Positions 55,845-64,000 of a stretch of DNA of 64,000 nt are shown here, piece after piece. A program made the position numbers and the translations under genes. Origin of the DNA: Microbacterium soli. Lineage in GTDB: Bacteria > Actinomycetota > Actinomycetes > Actinomycetales > Microbacteriaceae. Where the stretch lies: NCBI RefSeq assembly GCF_039539005.1, contig NZ_BAABCP010000001.1, positions 806,001 to 870,000 of the forward strand, in the 5' to 3' direction. Each line of letters begins with the position of its first letter. The first letter of the stretch is position 1. Under the pieces are notes generated by a model. The model was not told the origin of the DNA, made no database searches, and saw only the letters and a list, made by a program, of their open reading frames with translations.

Positions 55845-56775
55845 TGTGCGTGGGGTGCGTGTTGTGCTCGAGCCGGACCGGCTGCCGCCAGCCGAGGATG
55901 GCCTCTGTCATGCGCACAGCGTCGACGGTCTGCGGGATGTCGTGCATGCGCACGATCCTCGCCCCGCTGAGGATGCAGGACACCATCGCCGCGAGCGAGC
56001 CGGACAGCCTCTCCCCCTGGGGACGGTCGAGGGATTCCCCGATGAAGTCCTTGTTCGACACGGCCACCAGCAGCGGCGCGCCGATGGAGGCGATCTCGTC
56101 GAGCCGTCGGGTGATCTCCAGCGTGTGCAGGGTGTTCTTGTCGAGGTCATGACCGGGGTCGATGATGATCCGCTCCCACGGCACTCCCGCGGTCTGGGCA
56201 CGGGCCGCGCGCTCGACGAGGAACGAGCGCACCTCACCGACGACGTCGTCGTAGTGCGCGGCGGGCTTCTCGGCCCGTGGCGGGCCCACGCTGTGCGTGA
56301 TCACGACGTGCGCCCGGCTGCGCGCGATGACGTCCGCCATGCGCGCGTCGCCCAGCCCGCTGGTGTCGTTGATGACGGCGGCACCCGCGTCGATGGCGGC
56401 GGCCGCCACGTCGGCGCGGTTGGTGTCGACGGAGATCACCAGCTCCGGGCGGGCGTCGGCGATGGCGGCCACCACGGGCACGACCCGGTCGATCTCCTCG
56501 GCGGTGGTCACCGCCGGCCCCCGGCCGAACGGGACGCCGCCGATGTCCACCCAGTCGGCGCCCTGGTCCCCTGCGCGCAGCGCGCGCTCCACGGCACGGT
56601 CGAGGGCGAAGGTCGCACCCCGGTCGTAGAACGAGTCGGGCGTGCGGTTGATCACCGCCATGACCGCGACCTGCCGGGAGAAGTCGAAGTCGCGGACGCC
56701 GATCCGGCGCGTCAGCCGGCCACCGGGCTCACCGGCATCCGCTCCCCCGGCGGGCGTGTGCGCGCCTGCCGTCAT
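55837..56775 (-). CDS. Dihydropteroate synthase-like protein (FolP2 type)
   Basis: A 312-residue TIM-barrel protein of the DHPS family. The first conserved loop reads INRTPDSFYDRGATF instead of NxTPDSFSDGG, and the second reads DIGGVPFGRGPAVT instead of GGxSTRPG, so the pAB/pterin loops differ from catalytic FolP1. It retains VINDTSG, a DPGHDLDKNT segment and a C-terminal RMHDIPQTV. It resembles mycobacterial FolP2, which does not replace DHPS. It overlaps both neighbours. Confidence 0.87.
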   Translation of the reverse strand: MTAGAHTPAGGADAGEPGGRLTRRIGVRDFDFSRQVAVMAVINRTPDSFYDRGATFALDRAVERALRAGDQGADWVDIGGVPFGRGPAVTTAEEIDRVVPVVAAIADARPELVISVDTNRADVAAAAIDAGAAVINDTSGLGDARMADVIARSRAHVVITHSVGPPRAEKPAAHYDDVVGEVRSFLVERAARAQTAGVPWERIIIDPGHDLDKNTLHTLEITRRLDEIASIGAPLLVAVSNKDFIGESLDRPQGERLSGSLAAMVSCILSGARIVRMHDIPQTVDAVRMTEAILGWRQPVRLEHNTHPTHNV

Positions 56776-57911
56776 CGAGCCGTGCCGATGCTGTCGCGCA
56801 CGGCGCCGGATGCATCCCAGTCGTTCGCATGCATGGCCGCGCGAACGGTGCCGTCCTTGACCCAGTAGGCGCGGAACGCTCCACCGTGGGCGACGTCGGT
56901 ATTCCCCTCGATGTCGACCCTGTCGTAGCCGTCGGGGCCGACGCTGCCGAAGTACTCCATGCCCAGATCGTACTGATCGGTGAAGAAGTACGGCAGACGG
57001 GTGTACTGCTCGGAACCGCCGGCGAGGTTGTGGGCCGCGACCTTGCCCTGCTCGATGGCGGTGTCCCAGTGCTCGACGCGGATGCGACGGCCCAGCACCG
57101 GGTGCTGCTGGGAGGCCACATCACCGATCGCGTAGATGTCGGGGTCGGAGGTGCGCAGGGTCTCGTCGACGAGCACACCGCGGTCGACGGCGAGGCCGGC
57201 CTGCTCGGCGAGCTCGGTGGCGGGGATCGCCCCGATGCCGACCACGACGAGGTCCGCCTCGGCGAGCGCGGCCTCATCGACCGCGGTGCTCAGCCGCAGG
57301 TCCACGCCGTGCGCGCGGTGCAGGTCGGCGAACAGGGTGGCGACCTCGGGGCCGAGCACGCCCACCAGCGGCAGGTCCGCGACCTCGTAGACGGTGACCT
57401 CGGCGTCCTTCTGCCGTGCGGCGGATGCCACCTCCAGTCCGATCCAGCCCGCTCCGACGATGACCACCTTCGCACCGGGCTTGAGCGCCTCCACCAGCCG
57501 GGCGTTGTCCTCCACCGTGCGCAGGTAGACGGGGTCGGCGACCCGGTCGGCGACATCGAAGTGCCGGGGTGAGGCGCCGGTGGCCAGCAGCAGTCTGTCG
57601 TACGAGTGCTCGGCCCCTTCACCGCCGGCGACCGACTCGGTGCGCAGCGTGTGCGCGGCGGGGTCGATCGAGACGACCCGCACGCCGCGTTCCAGCCGCA
57701 CGTCGTTCTCGGTGTACCAGGACTCGTCGTGCACTCTCGCGTCGTCGGCCTTCTTGGCTCCCAGCAGCACCTCTTTCGACAGCGGCGGACGCTCGTAGGG
57801 GAGGTGGTCCTCGGCGGAGTAGATCACGACCTCCCCGTCGTAGCCCTTCTCACGCAGTTCCGTTGCGGCAGTGGCGGCCGCGAGGCCCCCGCCGACGATC
57901 GCGATGGTCAT
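56772..57911 (-). CDS. FAD-dependent pyridine nucleotide-disulfide-type reductase (ferredoxin reductase-like)
   Basis: A 379-residue flavoprotein. FAD motif IAIVGGGLAAATAATELRE at the N-terminus, NAD motif VVIVGAGWIGLEVASAA in the middle, and the second FAD motif PDIYAIGDVASQ; a C-terminal reductase domain follows with PYFFTDQYDLGMEYFG. It resembles BphA4/rhodocoxin reductases that reduce ferredoxins. ATG 57911 follows GGAAGGA; ATG 57929 is an alternative. Overlap with folP (ATGA) ties it to the folate-type operon. Confidence 0.91.
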   Translation of the reverse strand: MTIAIVGGGLAAATAATELREKGYDGEVVIYSAEDHLPYERPPLSKEVLLGAKKADDARVHDESWYTENDVRLERGVRVVSIDPAAHTLRTESVAGGEGAEHSYDRLLLATGASPRHFDVADRVADPVYLRTVEDNARLVEALKPGAKVVIVGAGWIGLEVASAARQKDAEVTVYEVADLPLVGVLGPEVATLFADLHRAHGVDLRLSTAVDEAALAEADLVVVGIGAIPATELAEQAGLAVDRGVLVDETLRTSDPDIYAIGDVASQQHPVLGRRIRVEHWDTAIEQGKVAAHNLAGGSEQYTRLPYFFTDQYDLGMEYFGSVGPDGYDRVDIEGNTDVAHGGAFRAYWVKDGTVRAAMHANDWDASGAVRDSIGTAR

Positions 57912-57962
57912 CTCTTCTGTTCCTTCCATGGGTGCTGTCTCGTCTGTGGTCCGCACGGATGC

Positions 57963-58613
57963 TCAGCGCGTGCGGTCCGCCGCGAGGGCGAAGAACTCCG
58001 CCCGCGAACGCGCATCGCTGCGCAGGATGCCGCGCAGGGCGGAGGTGGACGTCGAAGAGCCGGTGGCCCTGGCGCCGCGCAGGGTCATGCAGGTGTGCGT
58101 CGCCTCGATGACCACGCCGATCCCGCGCGGCTGCAGCCGCTCGGCGAGCGCCTCGGCGATCTGCACGGTCAGGCGCTCCTGGGTCTGCGGCCGCCGGGCG
58201 AAGTGGTCGACCATCCTCGGGATCTTCGACAGCCCGACCACGCGGTCCGCGGGCAGGTAGGCGACGTGCGCCACGCCGGTGAACGGCAGCAGGTGATGCT
58301 CGCACAGCGACTGCACGGGGATGTCCCTGATGAGCACCAGCTCGTCGTAGCCCTCGGCGTTGGCGAAGGTCGTGAAGTCGAAGGGCGCGGGTGAGAGCAT
58401 CTCGGCATACGCCTCGGCGAAGCGGCGCGGCGTGCGCGCGAGGTCCGGCGCATCCTCGGCATCGGGGTCGATGCCGAGCGCCTTGAGGAACATCCGCCCG
58501 GCCTGCTCGGCGGCGTCGAGATCGACGGGCCTGGGCACCGTCTCGACGCGCACCCGTCGCGGTGCGTCGACGCGCGCATCCGTCTCTTCCCCCTGCATCG
58601 CCGTCATCGTCAT
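57963..58613 (-). CDS. folE: GTP cyclohydrolase I
   Basis: A 216-residue enzyme that makes dihydroneopterin triphosphate from GTP. Zinc and active-site motifs: SLCEHHLLPFTGVAHVAY, GLSKIPRMVDHFARRPQTQE and EATHTCMTLRGAR. ATG 58613 is decided by AGGAGG six bases upstream. It is the first gene of the folE-FAD reductase-folP2-ribD-like operon. Confidence 0.95.
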   Translation of the reverse strand: MTMTAMQGEETDARVDAPRRVRVETVPRPVDLDAAEQAGRMFLKALGIDPDAEDAPDLARTPRRFAEAYAEMLSPAPFDFTTFANAEGYDELVLIRDIPVQSLCEHHLLPFTGVAHVAYLPADRVVGLSKIPRMVDHFARRPQTQERLTVQIAEALAERLQPRGIGVVIEATHTCMTLRGARATGSSTSTSALRGILRSDARSRAEFFALAADRTR

Positions 58614-58815
58614 GGCCGTCCTCCTGTGCGTGCTCATCATCCATCAGACACCACATGCCATTCTAAATGCAAGTGTTCTCTTTTTTAGAGATTGCGCGGT
58701 GCGCCCATCGTACGGCCTCGAGGACGCACAGCCCAGGGATCGGCCGCCCCGGTCGCGGAGAGAGCGCGGGAACGACACGCACGTCGCTCCCGGAGCAGTC
58801 GTGCGAAGCCGCGCG
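58614..58815 (-). promoter_or_regulatory. AT-rich upstream region of folE
   Basis: This region holds the most AT-rich stretch of the window (58659-58690). On the minus strand TAGAAT (58665-58660) is a good -10, but no clear -35 is found. GCATTTAGAATGGC around it is a near-inverted repeat that could bind a regulator. A short T-run (58680-58686) flanked by TCTC and GAGA is too weak for a confident terminator of the upstream MFS gene. Confidence 0.45.
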
Positions 58816-60255
58816 TCACTCCTCCGGGAGCGACGGGTGCGCCTCCTCGGCCGGCGCCGAGGGGATGAGCATCGCGATGGCGAACGCGACGGCCGCGGCG
58901 ATGATCCCCAGCACGAACGTCAGCATGAAGCCCTCCGAGGTCGGCAGCCCGGCGGGGCTCTGCGCACTGGATGCCGCCAGCACCGCGCCCATCACCGCGG
59001 CCGCCGCGCTCGTGCCGAGCGAGCGGAACAGGGCGTTGAGACCGTTGGAGGCGCCCGTCTCGTTCTGCGGCACGGAGCGCATGATGAGCATGGGCATGGC
59101 GGCGTAGCCGAAGCCGATCCCGACGCCGATCAGCAGGTTGGCGACGAGGATCTGCCACACCGTGGTGTGCAGCGCGATCGTGAACCCGTAGGCGGCGACG
59201 AGGGCGAGCGAGCCCACGATCAGCAGCACCTTCGGCCCGACCGCGCGCGCCACGCGCCCGGCGACGGGCGAGAGCAGCATCATGAGCACACCGGAGGGCA
59301 TGACGATCAAACTCGCCATCAGCAGGGACAGTCCGAAGCCCGCGCCGGATTCGACGGGCAGCTCGAGAAGCTGCGGATAGACGACGTTCGAGGCGAACAG
59401 GGCGAAGCCCATCGCGATGGACGCGAGATTGGTCAGCAGGACCGGGCGCCGCGCGGCCACGCGCAGATCCAGCAGGGGCTCTCGAGCGCGCAGCTGGTTC
59501 CACGCCCACAGGATCCCCACGAGGACGCCGCCGATCCCGCATCCGAGCGTCAGCGGACTCAGCCACCCCCACTGGTCCCCACGGGAGACCGCCAGGAGCA
59601 CGCCCAGCAGCGCGATGCTCAGCCCGATCGTGCCGAGATAGTCGAAGCGCCCGGCCACCCGCAGCACGTCGACGGGGATGATCCGCAGCACGAGCACGAG
59701 GGCGATCGCGCACAGTCCCGCCGTCATCCAGAACAGCACGTGCCAGTCGGCGTGCTCGGTGATCAGCGCGCTGACGGGGAGCCCCACCGCGCCGCCCACG
59801 CCGAGCGTGGCGCTCATCATCGCGACGGCCGCGTCCACCCGTTCGGTGGGCAGCACGTCCCGCATGACGGAGATCCCCAGCGGGATGACCCCCGACATCG
59901 CGCCCTGCAGCGTCCGACCCACGATCACGACGGCGATCTGCGAGGACAGCGCGACGATGATCGATCCGAGCAGTGTCACCGCCAGCAGCCAGAGGATGAT
60001 GCGGCGCTTGCCGTACATGTCGCCGAGGCGCCCGGCGATCGGGGTGACCACCGCGGATGCCAGCAGCGTGGCCGTCACGACCCACGCGGTGTCCTCGCGA
60101 TCGGCGTTCAGCAGCGCTGGAAGCTCGGACTGGATGGGCACGACCAGCGTGAACAGGAACGACGCGCACAGCCCCGTCGACAGCAGCACGGCGATGATCG
60201 CGCGATAGGGCGTCGGACTGGACAGCCGACGCCGCAGCGTGTCATCCCGCATCAT
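58816..60255 (-). CDS. MFS drug-export-type transporter (DHA2/EmrB-like)
   Basis: A 479-residue protein with about 14 TM helices, MFS motif GRLGDMYGKRRIILW and motif C-type sequence GVGGAVGLPVSALI. It has the EmrB/QacA overall layout and probably exports toxic compounds. ATG 60255 or 60252 could be the start; no Shine-Dalgarno sequence decides. It lies 202 bases upstream of folE, with its own divergent region towards the next MFS gene. Confidence 0.9.
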   Translation of the reverse strand: MMRDDTLRRRLSSPTPYRAIIAVLLSTGLCASFLFTLVVPIQSELPALLNADREDTAWVVTATLLASAVVTPIAGRLGDMYGKRRIILWLLAVTLLGSIIVALSSQIAVVIVGRTLQGAMSGVIPLGISVMRDVLPTERVDAAVAMMSATLGVGGAVGLPVSALITEHADWHVLFWMTAGLCAIALVLVLRIIPVDVLRVAGRFDYLGTIGLSIALLGVLLAVSRGDQWGWLSPLTLGCGIGGVLVGILWAWNQLRAREPLLDLRVAARRPVLLTNLASIAMGFALFASNVVYPQLLELPVESGAGFGLSLLMASLIVMPSGVLMMLLSPVAGRVARAVGPKVLLIVGSLALVAAYGFTIALHTTVWQILVANLLIGVGIGFGYAAMPMLIMRSVPQNETGASNGLNALFRSLGTSAAAAVMGAVLAASSAQSPAGLPTSEGFMLTFVLGIIAAAVAFAIAMLIPSAPAEEAHPSLPEE

Positions 60256-60461
60256 CGGCGGACTCGTTCGAAGGGCATCGTCACCCAGCTTATTGGCCCC
60301 CGTGCGGGGGTGGGAGCACGGTGTCGCTCCGAATGCGCACCGGCGCCCGGCCGGGTGGCTATCCTCAAGGTGCGCCCGAGTCCACGCGGGTGCCCGCTTC
60401 GACGACACCGCACCCGGCCGACTCGGCTCCTCCATCGCCGTGAAAGGCAGTCCCGCCCACC
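60256..60461. other. Divergent intergenic region between two MFS genes
   Basis: The 206-base region contains a GC hairpin CCCCCGTGCGGGGG at about 60298-60311 next to AGCTTATTGG. I see no strong promoter on either side. AAAGG lies 14 bases before the GTG at 60462, which is further than usual. Confidence 0.4.
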
Positions 60462-61715
60462 GTGTACTCGTTCCTGCTCGCGATCATCTACATCGCCTTC
60501 ATCAGCCTCGGCCTGCCGGATTCCCTGCTCGGCGCGGGCTGGCCGGTCATGCAGCGCGACCTCGACGTGCCCGTCTCGTTCGCGGGCATCGTGACGATGA
60601 TCATCGCCGGTGGGACGATCCTCTCCAGCCTGGCCTCCGAACGACTCACCCGCCGGTTCGGGGCCGGGGTCGTCACCGCGGTGAGCGTCGGGCTCACGGC
60701 CGGGGCGCTTCTGGGGTTCTCCGCATCCGGATCGTTCTGGATGCTGTGCGGGTGGGCGGTCCCGTACGGCCTGGGCGCCGGGGCGGTGGACGCGGCGCTG
60801 AACAACTACGTGGCGCTGCACTACGCCGCACGGCACATGAACTGGCTGCACAGCTTCTGGGGAGTGGGCGCGTCGATCAGCCCGTTCATCATGAGCCACG
60901 CGCTCACGGCCGACCTCGGATGGTCCAGCGCATACCTGGTCGTCGGGCTCGGGCAATCCGTGCTCACGCTGCTCCTGCTGATCACCCTGCCGCTGTGGGG
61001 CCGCATGGACAGACTCCGGCCCGGCGGTGGTCCGCTCGCGGCGGATGCCGGGAAGACGGATCCCGGGAAGACGGATGCCGGGAAGACGGATGCGGGCGCT
61101 CCGACCGCGGCATCCGAGGACGGCACCGGTCCCGTGGGGCTCGTCCGTGCGCTGCGCATTCCCGGCGTCGGGCTGATCCTGACGGCGTTCTTCGCGTACT
61201 GCGCGTTCGAGAGCACGTCGATCCTGTGGGCGTCCACCTATCTCGTGGCCGATCGGGGTGTCTCGCCGGCCACAGCGGCCGCCTTCGCCTCGCTCTTCCT
61301 GCTGGGCATCACGGCCGGCCGCTTCCTGGCCGGGTTCTTCGCCGACCGCATCGGGGATCGGATGCTCATCCGCGGCGGCTTCGCCGCCGTCGCGGCGGGG
61401 TCGGCGCTCATCGCGCTCCCGTTGGAGGCCGACCTGCCGGCGCTGGTCGGGCTCGTGATCGCAGGGCTGGGTGCGGCTCCCGTCTACCCGGCCATCATCC
61501 ACTCCACGCCCGCAAACTTCGGCCCGCGCAGCTCGCAGGCCATCATCGGCATCCAGATGGCGGCCGCCTACACAGGGTCCACTCTCGCCCCACCCGCGTT
61601 CGGCGCGATCGCGGAGGCGACGGGCACGGGGACCCTCCCGCTGTTCCTGCTGGTGCTGGTGGCGCTGGGGCTCATCATGTCGGAGCGGTTGAACCGGGTG
61701 GTCGGCGCCGCATGA
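60462..61715 (+). CDS. MFS permease, FucP/sugar-type
   Basis: A 417-residue 12-TM transporter: ISLGLPDSLLGAGWPVMQRD in TM1, HSFWGVGASISPFIMSHAL in TM5 and NFGPRSSQAIIGIQMAAAY. The overall pattern is that of FucP/NanT-like MFS importers. The central cytosolic loop carries three tandem GKTD repeats. The gene ends 22 bases before the RpiR regulator, so it probably belongs to the amino-sugar locus. The ligand is not proven. Confidence 0.88.
   Translation: MYSFLLAIIYIAFISLGLPDSLLGAGWPVMQRDLDVPVSFAGIVTMIIAGGTILSSLASERLTRRFGAGVVTAVSVGLTAGALLGFSASGSFWMLCGWAVPYGLGAGAVDAALNNYVALHYAARHMNWLHSFWGVGASISPFIMSHALTADLGWSSAYLVVGLGQSVLTLLLLITLPLWGRMDRLRPGGGPLAADAGKTDPGKTDAGKTDAGAPTAASEDGTGPVGLVRALRIPGVGLILTAFFAYCAFESTSILWASTYLVADRGVSPATAAAFASLFLLGITAGRFLAGFFADRIGDRMLIRGGFAAVAAGSALIALPLEADLPALVGLVIAGLGAAPVYPAIIHSTPANFGPRSSQAIIGIQMAAAYTGSTLAPPAFGAIAEATGTGTLPLFLLVLVALGLIMSERLNRVVGAA
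61046..61093 (+). repeat. 15-bp tandem repeat inside the MFS gene
   Basis: GGGAAGACGGAT recurs at 61051, 61066 and 61081 with an exact 15-bp period, flanked by GGATGCC or its variant. It encodes (A/P)GKTD three times in the loop between the two halves of the transporter. Copy number could vary without breaking the frame. Confidence 0.85.
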
Positions 61716-61737
61716 GAAGATGTGCACCAGGTGGACC

Positions 61738-62649
61738 ATGACCAATCCCGACGACATCCTCGACCTCACCCAGCAGGCGCTGCCGGGGCTGCGCCGATCG
61801 GAACGATCCATCGCCGACATCGTGCTGGCCGAGCCCGAGGCGGTCGAGCGGATGACGATCACAGAGCTCGCCGCGCGTGCGGGGGTGTCCGTCGCGACCG
61901 TCGCCCGCTTCTGCAGTGCCGTGGGGACGACGGGCTTCGGCGACTTCAAACGACGACTGACGGCCGCCGTCACACGGGCGTCCACCGAACTGAGCCGCTT
62001 CGGCCTGTCCGACACCGCCGTCTCGGCCACGGACACCGCGACAGAGGTCATCAGCAAGGTGACCATGCACGAGCTGCACGCGATCCAGGCGACGGCGGCG
62101 GCCGTCGATGTCGGCGAGCTGGAGGCGATCGTCGCCGCGCTCATCGCCGCACCGCGCATCGACATCTACGGCTCGGCGACCAGCGCGATCGCGGGCATCG
62201 ACCTGCAGCAGAAGCTGCTGAGACTGGCGCTGGCGGCCTCGCACTGGTCCGATCCGCATCTCGCCCTCACCAGCGCATCACTGCTGAACCCGGGGTCCGT
62301 CGCCCTGGGCATCTCGCACTCCGGTCTGACCGTCGAGACCGTGCACGCGATCGCGACGGCCAAGGAGGCCGGGGCGACGACGGTCGCCATCACGAACTAC
62401 CCGGACTCTCCCCTGGCCCGCACAGCGGATCACGTGCTGTGCACGGTGGCCAGGGAGACCGAGTACCGTTCCGGTGCGATGTCGGGCCGGATGGCGCAGC
62501 TGGCGCTGGTCGATTTCATCTTCGTCCGCGCCGCGCAGCTGCACCGTGAGGCGGTGCCCGGCTCCGACGAGGCGCGTCGGCGGCTGCTGGACGCGCATCG
62601 GCTGCGCTACGACGGAGGCGGCTTCGAGCAGACCGGAGACGACCGCTGA
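61738..62649 (+). CDS. MurR/RpiR family transcriptional regulator
   Basis: A 303-residue regulator with an N-terminal HTH_6 domain (ITELAARAGVSVATVARFCS) and a C-terminal SIS domain (about residues 125-255: IDIYGSATSAIAGIDLQQKL, LGISHSGLTVETVHA) that binds a phosphosugar. AGGTGG precedes ATG 61738; ATG 61720 is in frame. Neighbours nanE and a serine hydrolase suggest that it senses an amino-sugar phosphate. Confidence 0.91.
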   Translation: MTNPDDILDLTQQALPGLRRSERSIADIVLAEPEAVERMTITELAARAGVSVATVARFCSAVGTTGFGDFKRRLTAAVTRASTELSRFGLSDTAVSATDTATEVISKVTMHELHAIQATAAAVDVGELEAIVAALIAAPRIDIYGSATSAIAGIDLQQKLLRLALAASHWSDPHLALTSASLLNPGSVALGISHSGLTVETVHAIATAKEAGATTVAITNYPDSPLARTADHVLCTVARETEYRSGAMSGRMAQLALVDFIFVRAAQLHREAVPGSDEARRRLLDAHRLRYDGGGFEQTGDDR

Positions 62650-62660
62650 GCGGACTCCGC

Positions 62661-63698
62661 TCAGGACACCAGCGCGAGCGCCTGATCGCTGAAGCGACGA
62701 CGAGTCGGCGAGATGTCCACCGCATCACGGTGCGGATGGACCCGATTGGTCAGCAGGACGACCGCCAGCTGCTTCTCGGGGATCGCCCACCACATCGTGC
62801 CCGTGAAGCCGGTGTGGCCGATCGCCGGGGCCGCGCCCATGAAGCTCGCGTCACCGATGCGCAGTCCCAAGGAGTGCGCGAAGCCTCCGGCGTGATCGGG
62901 GATGGGCGAGGGTCTGGTCATGACCGGGTACCCGTCGGGCCCGAGCAGCCCGTCGTCCAGGAACGACTCGGCGAAGCGGAGCACATCGTCGATCGGGGCG
63001 AACAGGCCTGCGTTGCCGACCCGCCCGCCCAGGTACCAGTTCAGCTCGTCGTGCACCTCTCCGCGCACCAGCCCGCGCCCGATGTAGGACTCGTCCTCCG
63101 TCGCGACGGCCAGGTCGGCGGGGACGGGGCCGTACGACGTCGCCGCCGCGCCGAGCCGAGAGGTGATGCGGGCGGCGACCAGGTCGGACAGGCTTCGGCC
63201 GGTCACCGTCTCCGCGATCGCGCCCGCGGCGATATAGCCTGTGCAGGAGTAGCGGAACTCGGCGCCGGGGGCGGTCTGCAGGGGCGTGCTGAGCACGCGA
63301 AGCAGACGCTCGCGCTCCGGCACGTGGGGTTCCTTCCACAGGAAGACGTCCGAGGGCAGTCCGGCGGTGTGGGTCAGGAGCATGCGCAGGGTGATGCGCT
63401 CGGCATCCGGACCGCTTCCCACCGGCAGCACCTCCGCGACCGGCGCGTCCGGGTCCAACCGGCCCTCGGCGATGAGCTGAGCGATCACGGCGGCGGTGTA
63501 GGTCTTCGACACCGAGGCCAGGTCGAACAGCGCGTCGGCGTCGATCGCCCGAGCGTCGTCGCGGGAGAACGTTCCCGCCGTCGCGATCGCGCGCACACCG
63601 CCATGCGACACCCCGGCCGCGGCGGCCGTCGCCAGCCGTGCGCCGACCACCTGCGAGACGACGGCCTCGACGATCTCGTCTGCTTCCATCGCCGTCAC
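62661..63698 (-). CDS. Serine hydrolase (class C beta-lactamase-related)
   Basis: A 345-residue penicillin-binding-fold hydrolase. Catalytic motifs: Ser-x-x-Lys in ASVSKTYTA, Tyr motif YSCTGY, and HTG in GHTGFTGTMWW. No signal peptide is seen, so it is probably cytoplasmic. The GTG start overlaps the nanE stop (GTGA). Such hydrolases often accompany MurNAc/ManNAc genes and may act on peptidoglycan fragments; this is an inference. Confidence 0.9.
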   Translation of the reverse strand: MTAMEADEIVEAVVSQVVGARLATAAAAGVSHGGVRAIATAGTFSRDDARAIDADALFDLASVSKTYTAAVIAQLIAEGRLDPDAPVAEVLPVGSGPDAERITLRMLLTHTAGLPSDVFLWKEPHVPERERLLRVLSTPLQTAPGAEFRYSCTGYIAAGAIAETVTGRSLSDLVAARITSRLGAAATSYGPVPADLAVATEDESYIGRGLVRGEVHDELNWYLGGRVGNAGLFAPIDDVLRFAESFLDDGLLGPDGYPVMTRPSPIPDHAGGFAHSLGLRIGDASFMGAAPAIGHTGFTGTMWWAIPEKQLAVVLLTNRVHPHRDAVDISPTRRRFSDQALALVS

Positions 63699-64000
63699 CG
63701 CGCCGGGATCCCGGTCACCAGGCGCGCCGTGATCCGCTGCGGATTGGTGACAGCGGTCCCGACGACGACCGCCCACGCCCCGGCCTCGAACGCATCGGTG
63801 ACGTCCTGCGGTGACCAGATTCGACCCTCGGCGACGACCGGCGCATCGACGCGACCGCGCAGGTCGCTGATCAGGGCGATGTCGGGCTCTGCGGGCACCG
63901 TGCCGCCGGTGTACCCGGAAAGCGTGGTGCTGATGAGGTCGGCTCCGGCCTCGGCCGCGGCCTCCGCAGCGGGGATGCCGTCGATGTCCGCCATGACTCG
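63695..64000 (-). CDS. nanE: N-acetylmannosamine-6-phosphate 2-epimerase (C-terminal part; runs off window)
   Basis: The last 102 residues of a NanE TIM barrel, with the frame open to the window edge. Visible motifs are MADIDG, LISTTLSGYTGG, VVAEGRIWSPQDV and VVVGTAVTNPQRIT. The enzyme converts ManNAc-6-P to GlcNAc-6-P in sialic acid or ManNAc breakdown. The ATG at 63994 lies inside the conserved VMADI motif and is not the start. Confidence 0.93.
   Translation of the reverse strand, partial: RVMADIDGIPAAEAAAEAGADLISTTLSGYTGGTVPAEPDIALISDLRGRVDAPVVAEGRIWSPQDVTDAFEAGAWAVVVGTAVTNPQRITARLVTGIPAR

Noticed and set aside
58680..58700. T-run near TCTC/GAGA as a terminator of the MFS gene
   Set aside because: The stem would be only four base pairs enclosing the T-run itself, so it does not form an intrinsic terminator.

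Overview
The window is high-GC chromosomal DNA from an actinobacterium, most probably a Microbacterium-like member of the Microbacteriaceae. The evidence is the strong G/C third-position codon use, the constant recurrence of the heptamer GGATGCC/GGCATCC, many leaderless gene starts, a DtxR/IdeR-type iron box, and gene orders shared with mycobacteria (histidine phosphatase-TlpA-CcdA-ResB-CcsB; proC with a small HTH protein and ribosomal bS22). It is ordinary, densely packed core chromosome. No insertion sequence, prophage, CRISPR array, tRNA or rRNA was seen.

Layout. 1-2.6 kb: a Fic protein cut by the left edge, a cyclophilin lipoprotein and menC. 2.6-8.5 kb: a TetR regulator divergent from an MMPL exporter whose C-terminus looks like a degenerate ABC ATPase, coupled to a YhgE/Pip membrane protein. 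8.5-13.3 kb: system II cytochrome c maturation (ccsB, resB, ccdA, TlpA-like) and a histidine phosphatase. 13.5-19.6 kb: aspS, a TSUP permease, a YegP-like protein, an atypical LuxR response regulator and a membrane-tethered ECF sigma factor. 19.6-23.2 kb: a polar amino-acid ABC importer, a rhodanese/glutaredoxin/Dabb operon and the 32-residue bS22. 23.3-30.3 kb: small HTH protein, ArsR regulator, TrkH/TrkA potassium uptake, proC, a cation efflux protein, a DUF1023-like hydrolase, tadA and upp. 30.4-42.6 kb is rich in DNA metabolism: a decayed GNAT gene, a 1178-residue nuclease-helicase, nadE, a nucleosidase, sbcCD, a small acetyltransferase, a possible cysteine-rich leader peptide before a winged-helix regulator, and an AlkA-type glycosylase. 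42.6-46.7 kb: a YclNOPQ/CeuE-like siderophore importer under tandem iron boxes. 46.9-55 kb: VOC protein, MFS exporter, M20 peptidase, two ECF41-type sigma loci and thrC. 55-60.3 kb: a pterin/folate-type cluster (RibD-like reductase, FolP2-like protein, FAD reductase, folE) and an MFS exporter. 60.4-64 kb: an MFS permease and an amino-sugar locus (RpiR regulator, serine hydrolase, nanE cut by the right edge).

Genes work together mainly as short operons with 1-8 bp overlaps (ATGA, GTGA, TGATG). Many transcription units begin with a -10 hexamer TANNNT placed 6-7 bases before the start codon, which implies leaderless mRNAs. That spacing fixed several start codons here and points to two short open reading frames (40647 and 46627). 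The least ordinary features are the two ECF41 loci, one lacking the usual regulatory extension, the tethered sigma factor, the MMPL-pseudo-ABC fusion, the cysteine-ending leader ORF, and an iron-box-controlled 29-codon ORF.
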